From NCBI GenBank assembly GCA_029287755.1, contig JARFQM010000363.1, positions 1-10,859 on the forward strand: a stretch of 10,859 nt of DNA, read 5' to 3'. The DNA is from Desulfofustis sp. GTDB taxonomy: Bacteria; Desulfobacterota; Desulfobulbia; Desulfobulbales; Desulfocapsaceae. Shown here in pieces: positions 1-5,620 of the stretch (within the stretch, counting starts at the first letter, position 1; each line of letters begins with the position of its first letter). A model generated the notes under the pieces. It was given only the letters and a program-made list of their open reading frames with translations. It did no database searches and had not been told where the DNA came from. The position numbers were made by a program, and so were the translations under genes.

Positions 1-474
1 TTGGAGGACAGCCTGGTAGTCGATGTCACGGCTCAGGAATTCGGCCACCTGCTCAGCAGTTCGGCCACGGTGCTGATCTACATAGCCAAGCTGCTGGCTA
101 TCCGCCTCGAGCTGCTCAACACGGTCAAGCTGATCGACACCAAGGCGACTATGAGCGGCAGCTTGGAGGATATTACTCCCGCCGAGCTTTTCCAGGTGTT
201 CCATCTGCATCAGAAGACTGGAATACTGAAGCTCAACCTCGACCGAGGCGATGCGTCTGTATCCTTTCGGGAAGGGGGTATCGTCAATGCCTCTTATTTG
301 AACTGCGGCGGTAAAGAGGCGATTTTCACAATCCTGGGCGAGGACGACGGCACCTATCGGTTCACTCCGGGATTGTCGGCGACCGACCAGAAGGCCGCGG
401 AGATCGGCGAATTCATGATGCTCCTCATGGAGGGTGTTCAAAAAGAAGATGAACGGGTCGATGCCGCGCAGTGA
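1..474 (+). CDS. Cyclic-nucleotide-binding-like domain (C-terminal end) fused to DUF4388, 5' partial
   Basis: The frame is open at the window edge, so the N-terminus is missing; the TTG at base 1 is probably an internal Leu codon. Residues about 1-45 (EDSLVVDVTAQEFGHLL, then a helix ending AIRLELLN) read like the last strand and helices of a CRP/cNMP-binding domain. Residues about 51-150 match DUF4388 (PatA N-terminal-like): GSLEDITPAELFQVF, then a TGILKL strand, a GGIVNASY strand and a GTYRFTPG strand. DUF4388 proteins are usually linked to signalling, gliding or gene control in deltaproteobacteria and cyanobacteria, but the biochemical role is unsettled. An ATG at 151 could start a stand-alone DUF4388 protein, though the coding-like sequence before it favours a fusion. 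The stop is TGA at 472-474. The DUF4388 call is firm; the cNMP part is inferred from pattern only. Confidence 0.75.
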   Translation: MEDSLVVDVTAQEFGHLLSSSATVLIYIAKLLAIRLELLNTVKLIDTKATMSGSLEDITPAELFQVFHLHQKTGILKLNLDRGDASVSFREGGIVNASYLNCGGKEAIFTILGEDDGTYRFTPGLSATDQKAAEIGEFMMLLMEGVQKEDERVDAAQ

Positions 475-506
475 ATCATTAATAGACAAAGATCTTTAGA
501 AGTACC

Positions 507-512
507 AAGGAG
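507..512 (+). promoter_or_regulatory. Ribosome binding site fixing a TTG start
   Basis: AAGGAG lies 7 bases before TTG at 520-522. No ATG or GTG is suitably placed before the signal peptide, so this site decides the start of the small exported protein. Confidence 0.6.
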
Positions 513-519
513 TTTCATT

Positions 520-870
520 TTGGCACCACGAATTCTTATCTGCGCCCTTCTGCTTTTCGGCCTTCCCTCACTGGTCTCGGCAAGCGACTGGCGTGTCCAC
601 CTGACCATCTGCAACCAGGACAAGGCCTGCGCCCAGGAACAGGCGGTCGCCAGAGACGTCTGGGACTCTCAAAAGTGGACGCCAGAGCTGAAGGAAGCCT
701 GCCGCAAACAATATATCCAGACCTATTCGAAAGATTACCGGGCGGCAGTCGACTGCGTCAAAAAGCTAGAAAAAGAGCGCCAGGAATTTCAGCAAAACGA
801 GGCTTACATCGACAGAAAGCGCAGGGAGCACAAAACCTATCGAATGGGCGGCTGGACCATCATCCAGTGA
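520..870 (+). CDS. Small exported four-cysteine protein, function unknown
   Basis: This 116-residue protein was not recognised as a named family. Residues 1-21 form a Sec signal peptide: MAPR, a hydrophobic core ILICALLLFGLPSLV, then a cleavage site after VSA, so the mature protein should begin SDWRVHLTIC in the periplasm. The mature part has four cysteines (C31, C37, C61, C79), enough for two disulfides, and a charged, probably helical stretch from about 80 to 108 (KKLEKERQEFQQNEAYIDRK). The TTG start is supported by AAGGAG 7 bases upstream. It lies 45 bases after the DUF4388 gene on the same strand, so the two may be cotranscribed. Its last 11 bases overlap the end of the convergent corrinoid-protein gene, which leaves no room for a terminator between them. 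Confidence 0.7.
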   Translation: MAPRILICALLLFGLPSLVSASDWRVHLTICNQDKACAQEQAVARDVWDSQKWTPELKEACRKQYIQTYSKDYRAAVDCVKKLEKERQEFQQNEAYIDRKRREHKTYRMGGWTIIQ

Positions 871-1498
871 CCAGCTGGCGGGCTATCTGCACTGCCTCTG
901 CCGCATCCCTGCCATACCCGTCGGCCCCGATTTTATCACTGAACGCCGCATCGACCGGGGCTCCGCCGATCATCACCTTGATCTCGTCGCGAATATTATT
1001 GGCCTCGAGCGCTTCGATAACCTTGGCCATTTCCGGCAGCGTGGTGGTCAACAAGGCGGAGAGGCCAAGGACATCGGGCTTGATCTCTTTCACCGCGGCG
1101 ATCAGGCTGTCGACATTCATGTCGACTCCCATGTCGAGCACTTCGAATCCGGCCCCTTCCAGCATCATGATCACCAGATTCTTGCCGATATCGTGGAGAT
1201 CGCCCTTGACGGTGCACATGATGATCTTTCCCTTCGATTCGGCGCCGCTTTGCTGGAGAAAAGGCTTTAGAAGCGCCAGTCCCTTATTCATGGTAACCGC
1301 GGCCACCAGCATTTCAGGTACGAAGATCTCGTTGTTGCTGAACTTCTGGCCCACCACATCCATCCCTGGAATCATAGCCTGGTTGACAATCTGATCGGCA
1401 GCAAGGGCCGCATCGAGGGCCGACTGAACCAGCGCTTCAATCTCGTTGTGCTGCCCGCCGACGATGGCCTCTTTGATCTTATCCAGCTGTTCGCTCAT
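860..1498 (-). CDS. Corrinoid (cobalamin-binding) methyl-carrier protein, MtaC/MtbC family
   Basis: This 212-residue protein has the usual length of the MtaC/MtbC/MttC-type corrinoid proteins. Residues about 1-85 form the helical B12-binding cap domain, and 90-212 the Rossmann-like cobalamin-binding domain. The signature D100-L-H102-D-I-G105 is present; H102 is the expected lower ligand to cobalt. GLSALLTTT (145-153) and GG at 178-179 match the other cofactor-tail contacts. In this family the Co(I) form takes a methyl group from a substrate methyltransferase and passes it to a second methyltransferase. AGAGG sits 8 bases before the ATG. It is the last gene of the - strand methyl-transfer block, 52 bases after the methyltransferase gene. 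Domain and cofactor use are clear; the methylated substrate cannot be read from this sequence. Confidence 0.93.
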   Translation of the reverse strand: MSEQLDKIKEAIVGGQHNEIEALVQSALDAALAADQIVNQAMIPGMDVVGQKFSNNEIFVPEMLVAAVTMNKGLALLKPFLQQSGAESKGKIIMCTVKGDLHDIGKNLVIMMLEGAGFEVLDMGVDMNVDSLIAAVKEIKPDVLGLSALLTTTLPEMAKVIEALEANNIRDEIKVMIGGAPVDAAFSDKIGADGYGRDAAEAVQIARQLVTG

Positions 1499-1550
1499 CT
1501 TCTAGACCTCTGTTTTTTAGTTTTTCTTACGCTGTCCATCACCTGATCGC

Positions 1551-2561
1551 TCAATATCCTTCCCTGACCGCGGTGACAATGGCTTTGAGATTCTCCAGCG
1601 GGGTCGACAGGGGGATGGCGCATTCCGGCCCGATAATTTCGACCCCCGCTTCAATCGCATAGCGGGCCTGCCGGTAGACATCCTCAGGGGCACCCTGAAG
1701 CAGGGCCTGGGGATTGTTCACATTTCCAATAAGCACCATCTTATCCCCGACTGTCTGCACCGCTTCTCTGGCATCGACCTGCCACTCGAAGTGATAGGCG
1801 TTGAACCCGGCCTCGGCGAAATGGTGCAGCCGGTCCGTGCAGTTGCCGCACACATGCAGGATGGTCGGTCCGTCAATCTGCCGGGTCAACTCCTGGTGAA
1901 AGGGCAGCAGCAGCTCCGCATAGTGAGCGGCGCTGATCAGGTTGCCGGTGGCATGATCGGCAACCACCACCACATCCGCACCGGCCCGGAACTGGGCATT
2001 CACGGAAGCAATGGTGACCGGCAGCAACTGCTCGACCATTTTTCTTACCTTGTCCTTCTCCCCGAGTCCGATCTGCAGCAGAAAATTCTGGGTGCCCGCC
2101 ATGTGATACGACAGGGTCCAGGGTCCCATGGCCTTGCCGATAATGGCTGCGGAGCCTCCCACATGCCGGCGCAGGATTGCAAGAGCATCAAGCAGCACCC
2201 GCATGGACGGCTGCTCCAGAAAATCCTCGGGGAAGACGATGTCCCCAAAGTCCTCATAGAGAAAAGATTTGGTGTCCGGCATCATGTTCCGGTCGCCCCA
2301 GTCAACCGCGGCTCCAAGGGCGGCAACTTCCTGATCCACACTGTATTCAGGCATGACCGTATCAAAACCGATGATTTCATGCCCCCCGAGAGCCAGTTCG
2401 GCCATCGCCGACGCGTTGAGATGCGCCTGAGGAAAAGAAACACCGGTTGCGTCCATAAGCCCGTGGCAGGCAATAGAGGTCGGGGTGCCACTGGGCGGCC
2501 GCTCTTTTTTCCGCCCTTTGAACATCGCCGACATGACCAGCTGATAGCCTGAAGATCGCAT
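1551..2561 (-). CDS. MtaA/MtbA-like zinc methyltransferase, uroporphyrinogen decarboxylase fold
   Basis: This 336-residue protein has the normal length and layout of the MtaA/MtbA/CmuA branch of the UroD superfamily. GRKKERPP near residue 16 and FPQAHLNASAMAELAL near 43 are typical of that branch. The zinc site looks complete: H236-V-C238 (HVCGNC) and C314 (GPECAIP). In methanogens these enzymes move methyl from a corrinoid protein to coenzyme M; relatives in bacteria act on other thiols or are demethylases, so donor and acceptor here are undetermined. It is not a true HemE, because the zinc ligands and the corrinoid neighbours point to methyl transfer. The ATG has AAGGAG 9 bases upstream, just after a small GAGGT/ACCTC hairpin. 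A 104-base gap separates it from the activator gene upstream, and the corrinoid-protein gene follows by 52 bases. Confidence 0.88.
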   Translation of the reverse strand: MRSSGYQLVMSAMFKGRKKERPPSGTPTSIACHGLMDATGVSFPQAHLNASAMAELALGGHEIIGFDTVMPEYSVDQEVAALGAAVDWGDRNMMPDTKSFLYEDFGDIVFPEDFLEQPSMRVLLDALAILRRHVGGSAAIIGKAMGPWTLSYHMAGTQNFLLQIGLGEKDKVRKMVEQLLPVTIASVNAQFRAGADVVVVADHATGNLISAAHYAELLLPFHQELTRQIDGPTILHVCGNCTDRLHHFAEAGFNAYHFEWQVDAREAVQTVGDKMVLIGNVNNPQALLQGAPEDVYRQARYAIEAGVEIIGPECAIPLSTPLENLKAIVTAVREGY

Positions 2562-2576
2562 AATCTATCGCTCCTT

Positions 2577-2589
2577 GAGGTTCAACCTC
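2577..2589 (-). promoter_or_regulatory. Small inverted repeat beside the methyltransferase ribosome site
   Basis: GAGGTTCAACCTC can fold as a 5-bp stem with a 3-base loop. It ends immediately upstream (on the - strand) of the AAGGAG at 2571-2576, so it could affect ribosome access. It is short and may be chance. Confidence 0.25.
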
Positions 2590-2665
2590 TGATATAGTGG
2601 GTCTTTCAAAGCTGAGCCTGGCAGTACAAAATGCGTTGCCGCAGTTGAGCGCTGGACCGGCCGCT

Positions 2666-4348
2666 TTATTTTCGTCTCTGCGGAAACGAGGTGTTAAGGG
2701 CAAATTCCCCGGCAAACTCCGGGTCCCCCCCAAGTTCCAGGAGGCGGGTGTTGGCGGCCGCAAGCCGAGCCTCTTCTCGCAGTTCCGCATCGACAAGCGC
2801 CAATACCGCGCCGCGGCCGGCACCGTTTTCAACGACAACGACTTGGGCCTCTTCAGCGCTCTCGGGCAGCATACCAATTGCCACGCCGTTGCGCCAGTTG
2901 AAGCGGGCACCAAAGGCGCCGGTGAGGACCAGCCGATCGATCTTGTCAATTCCCGCCTTCTTCAATAACAGCTTTATGCCTGAATACAAAGCTGATTTGG
3001 CCAGCTGCACCTGTCGGACATCGGCCAGGGTGAGCACAATCCGACGGCTTTCGGGGGAGGCGGTGTTGTCGGCAATAATAAATTCCCGGCCGATTCCGTC
3101 CCGGTCGACCACAACGCCCGGCAGCCCTTCACGGAGTCGGCCGCTGGGCAGGATCAGACCGGCCTGGACCATTTCGGCCACCGCATCGATAATGCCGGAG
3201 CCGCACAGCCCTTGCGGAGCAAGACCTGTATCGCCGCCAATTATCTCATAGTCCACCCGGTAGGAGGACGGATCGATTACCACTTTGTCGATGGCGCCCG
3301 CTGAGGCCCGCATGCCGCAGGCAATATGGGCGCCCTCCAGAGCCGGGCCGGTGGCGCAGCTGGCGGCCCAGATCGCCTCCCGGTTGCCAAGCACAATCTC
3401 ACCGTTGGTGCCGATATCGATGAGCAGGGTTATCTCATCTCTGCGATAGGGCCTGTCGTAGAGCATTGCCCCCACTGTGTCTCCGCCGACAAATCCCGAG
3501 ATAACCGGAAACAGGTAGACCTCGCACCCGCGCTTTAAAGCCAGGCCCAGGTCCTCGGCCGTGCAGACCTGGGCGGAGCAGGATTCGGGCAGGTAAGGGT
3601 ATGCTCCCAGTTTCTCCGGATGCAGACCGGCAAAGAGATGCTGCATGGTGGTATTGCCGACCACCGTTACTTTTCCTATGTCCCCTTTCTCTGTACCTGT
3701 TTTTTCCAAACCCCGCCCCAAAAGCCCGTTCACCGCCTCGACGACGGTGCGGCGCAGCTCTTCAAGGCCGTGGGGCTGATCGTTGGCATGGGCGATGCGG
3801 CTGATCACGTCTGCACCAAAGCGGCGCTGGGGATTCGCTTCGGCTGCGGAGTGCACTATCGTTCCCGAGCTTAGATCGCAGAGGTAGAGGGCCAGGGTTG
3901 TCGTACCGATATCAAGCGCCAGGCCGAGCGAGCCACTGAGCGCGCGACTCTTCCGGCGCCGCGATCTGGAAGGTGTGAGGGTGGCCCCGGCAAGGTTTTT
4001 GCCGAGCGCCTCCCCGGAGTCCCGCCTCCAATCCATTGCCAGCACGGAGAGCGGAGCTTTTATCCTGGCCTGGCAAGCCAGCCGGCCGTTTCTGTTGAGC
4101 AGGGCCTCCGGCAGCAGGCGGAACTCGTTGTCAGTGACTGCCGAGACATGCGCTGACGGGGTCACCTCCACCTGACATTTGCCGCATCTTCCCTTGCCGC
4201 CGCACTCCGAACGGAGATCGATTCCCTGGGAGGCCGCGGCGGCCAGCACCGTCTGCCCCGCCGGAGCCGTGCATAAAATGCCCATGGGCTCGAAGGTCAC
4301 CCGCACCTGGGAGCCGGATCCGTCATGTTCGCTCTTTTTCCCAGTCAA
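2666..4348 (-). CDS. RACo-like reductive activator of corrinoid proteins (2Fe-2S plus ASKHA/DUF4445)
   Basis: RACo-type proteins use ATP to reduce accidentally oxidised Co(II) corrinoid to active Co(I). Residues about 15-105 are a plant-type 2Fe-2S ferredoxin domain with C49-x5-C55-x2-C58-x33-C92. A basic linker (SRSRRRKSRA, 127-136) leads into an ASKHA ATPase-like domain with DIGTT at 146-150, DIGTNGE at 311-317, GLCGSGIID at 380-388 and GAFGARFN at 477-484. At 560 residues it is shorter than acetogen RACo (about 630, from memory), and the first ATP motif comes early, so the middle domain may be reduced or absent. The TTG start overlaps the TGA of the DUF1638 gene (TTGA), with GGGGA 7 bases upstream; the first downstream Met (M22) would cut off the first ferredoxin strand. 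Archaeal RamA has 4Fe-4S clusters at the other end, so this is the bacterial type. Confidence 0.9.
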   Translation of the reverse strand: MTGKKSEHDGSGSQVRVTFEPMGILCTAPAGQTVLAAAASQGIDLRSECGGKGRCGKCQVEVTPSAHVSAVTDNEFRLLPEALLNRNGRLACQARIKAPLSVLAMDWRRDSGEALGKNLAGATLTPSRSRRRKSRALSGSLGLALDIGTTTLALYLCDLSSGTIVHSAAEANPQRRFGADVISRIAHANDQPHGLEELRRTVVEAVNGLLGRGLEKTGTEKGDIGKVTVVGNTTMQHLFAGLHPEKLGAYPYLPESCSAQVCTAEDLGLALKRGCEVYLFPVISGFVGGDTVGAMLYDRPYRRDEITLLIDIGTNGEIVLGNREAIWAASCATGPALEGAHIACGMRASAGAIDKVVIDPSSYRVDYEIIGGDTGLAPQGLCGSGIIDAVAEMVQAGLILPSGRLREGLPGVVVDRDGIGREFIIADNTASPESRRIVLTLADVRQVQLAKSALYSGIKLLLKKAGIDKIDRLVLTGAFGARFNWRNGVAIGMLPESAEEAQVVVVENGAGRGAVLALVDAELREEARLAAANTRLLELGGDPEFAGEFALNTSFPQRRK

Positions 4349-5037
4349 AAATAAATCCCCTGAGTGACCGCTTCACCCGGTCGAACCAGAAAGAACTCTT
4401 CCTCCGGATAGGGGCCTCTCACCAGCTTGTGAAAAAACTCCTTGCTCCCGGCCTTGATCTCCAGGTACTCCATGCCGAAGTAGTCGGCATTTTTGCGGGC
4501 GATCCGGCGCATCGGTTCCAGATCGTCGACCCCGGTATCCACCAGAACGATATGGGTGTAGTGCTTGAGTTCCTCTTTCTTGGCCCATTCAGCCGTTTTC
4601 CTGCCGTAGCGCGGCACATAGTCTTCCTCTATGATGCTCAGTGGATCCTTTTTCTCCACTATCCACCCGGGGGAGAGGTAATAGCTGCCGGGCCTGGCCT
4701 TAAAATCGTCCAGATAGGCCTGGGGCGAACCCAGGAAAAAGCCAATGCAGTCATGGCAGAGCGGCACGACGATGTCCCGGGTTCTGGCCTGCACACCGAC
4801 GATGCCGTTGGAGCAGAGGCCATAACCGAGCACTATTCTGTCGACCCTGTTATCCAGGCGATCGACAAGCTCCTGAATGCGTCCAGCCATCAGCGCCGGC
4901 GTGCGGTGGAGTCCCTGGTCGAGGTAGCGGGTCTCGATGTGGTCAAGACCGAGGGCCACTGCCTCGATTTCCGCCTGCATAATTTCGCAGGCGATAACCC
5001 CAGCCTTCTGTTTCTCTGAAATTCTGTGAACACTCAT
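4345..5037 (-). CDS. DUF1638 family protein
   Basis: This 230-residue protein matches DUF1638, a family of unknown function that recurs beside corrinoid methyltransferase genes in methanogens and bacteria. Visible landmarks are IACEIMQAEIEAV near residue 15, a VLGYGLCSNGI segment (69-79) and VPLCHDCIGFFLGS (91-104). Four cysteines fall in or next to these (C17, C75, C94, C97), with H95 inside the CHDC motif, which makes a metal or cofactor role possible but unproved. No signal peptide or membrane segment is seen, so it should be cytoplasmic. The ATG at 5035-5037 has GGAG 11 bases upstream. It is the first gene of the - strand methyl-transfer block and overlaps the activator gene by 4 bases, so their translation is probably coupled. 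Its place in the operon suggests a supporting role in methyl transfer; that is inference. Confidence 0.85.
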   Translation of the reverse strand: MSVHRISEKQKAGVIACEIMQAEIEAVALGLDHIETRYLDQGLHRTPALMAGRIQELVDRLDNRVDRIVLGYGLCSNGIVGVQARTRDIVVPLCHDCIGFFLGSPQAYLDDFKARPGSYYLSPGWIVEKKDPLSIIEEDYVPRYGRKTAEWAKKEELKHYTHIVLVDTGVDDLEPMRRIARKNADYFGMEYLEIKAGSKEFFHKLVRGPYPEEEFFLVRPGEAVTQGIYF

Positions 5038-5062
5038 CTGAGCAGGTACTCCAACCCGTAAA

Positions 5063-5092
5063 GTGCGGCGCTCTTTTCAATCTGCCGCGCAC
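5063..5092 (-). promoter_or_regulatory. Leader hairpin before the DUF1638 gene
   Basis: GCGGC at 5065-5069 pairs with GCCGC at 5084-5088, extended by two further pairs across a GC bulge, with a 14-base loop. It would lie in the 5' leader of the methyl-transfer operon. The RNA after it (TTTACGGG) has only a short U run, so it is not a convincing terminator. No B12-box sequence typical of cobalamin riboswitches was seen. Confidence 0.3.
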
Positions 5093-5126
5093 CAGTTAAA
5101 ACCTGATTTTATCCGGCCAACGTTGC

Positions 5127-5156
5127 ACTATCACTTTTTTCCGCCCGGCTCGTCAA
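5127..5156 (-). promoter_or_regulatory. Possible sigma-70 promoter for the methyl-transfer operon
   Basis: On the - strand TTGACG (5151-5156) is followed after 18 bases by GATAGT (5127-5132), which matches the -35 box well and the -10 box in 4 of 6 positions. It would give a leader of roughly 80 bases before the DUF1638 start. The 156-base gap here is the only sizeable one in the - strand genes, which fits a promoter, but the assignment rests on consensus matching alone. Confidence 0.35.
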
Positions 5157-5161
5157 CTCGT

Positions 5162-5193
5162 TTCTGGTGTCCTCAACCACTGCCACACCAGAG
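5162..5193 (-). terminator. Inverted repeat after the GNAT gene, weak terminator candidate
   Basis: CTGGTGT (5164-5170) and ACACCAG (5185-5191) are perfect complements, extended by one more pair outside and with a 14-base loop. The repeat starts directly after the GNAT stop codon on the - strand. No U run follows it, so intrinsic termination is doubtful; it could instead stabilise the 3' end or be a protein site upstream of the operon promoter. Confidence 0.35.
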
Positions 5194-5616
5194 CTATTCA
5201 ATGAAACCACGCTGCCGTTTACTGTCCATTTCCAAAAACAGCGCCATGCCGGTTTTCATCCTGGCAAAGCCGTGCTGCCGGTAAAACCCTTCCCGGCCCG
5301 GTGCCGCATAGAGAATAATGTTGCAATGGGCGAGTTGCTCCACAACACGCCGGATAATCTCCGATCCGACCCCCCGGCCCTGGTATTCCGGTAGTACTGC
5401 GCAATCATAGATTGCCGCCTGATACTGGCCGTCTGAAAGCGCCCGGCCGAAACCGATCAGCATCTCGCCGGAGTGGACGAAGATGGTGGTATGGCTGGCT
5501 TCAAAGGCTTTTCGGTGGATCTCGGGAGCGTGGCAGCTCATGCCCACCGTTTTCAGAATCTCTGCTACCCGGTTCCAATCGATAGTGCTGCAGCTGGTGC
5601 TGAACGATAGTTCCAT
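5194..5616 (-). CDS. GNAT family N-acetyltransferase
   Basis: This 140-residue single-domain acetyltransferase should move acetyl from acetyl-CoA to an unidentified amine. The core strand YDCAVLPEYQ is followed by the CoA pyrophosphate-binding loop Q79-G-R-G-V-G84 and helix SEIIRRVVEQL. GREGFYRQHGF (107-117) is the usual final motif before the last strand. The start chosen is ATG 5614-5616, with GGAG (5624-5627) 7 bases upstream; an adjacent ATG at 5617-5619 would be only 4 bases from it. A longer reading from 5676 would run into the exporter gene and adds no homologous sequence. It starts 4 bases after the MFS gene stops, so the two are very likely cotranscribed, perhaps as a modify-and-export pair for a toxic compound; the substrate is unknown. 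Confidence 0.88.
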   Translation of the reverse strand: MELSFSTSCSTIDWNRVAEILKTVGMSCHAPEIHRKAFEASHTTIFVHSGEMLIGFGRALSDGQYQAAIYDCAVLPEYQGRGVGSEIIRRVVEQLAHCNIILYAAPGREGFYRQHGFARMKTGMALFLEMDSKRQRGFIE

Positions 5617-5620
5617 CATT

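Noticed and set aside
488..497. AAAGATCTTT palindrome as an operator or terminator
   Set aside because: The perfect 10-base palindrome is A/T-rich with no loop or U run and has no second copy; it could be chance.
675..1394. A 239-codon + strand frame crossing the exported-protein and corrinoid-protein genes
   Set aside because: It overlaps two better-supported genes in other frames, its sequence is low-complexity Ser/Thr/Ile of the antisense-shadow kind, and no ribosome site supports it.
1791..2552. A 253-codon open frame on the + strand opposite the methyltransferase gene
   Set aside because: It lies wholly antisense to a gene with clear family motifs, shows no recognisable domain, and is explained by the GC-rich codon pattern of the real gene.
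1551..2561. Uroporphyrinogen decarboxylase of heme synthesis (HemE)
   Set aside because: The H-x-C...C zinc site, MtaA-like N-terminal pattern and corrinoid neighbours mark the methyltransferase branch of the same fold.
5038..5193. Cobalamin riboswitch before the corrinoid operon
   Set aside because: The gap is shorter than a typical cobalamin riboswitch and lacks a recognisable B12 box.
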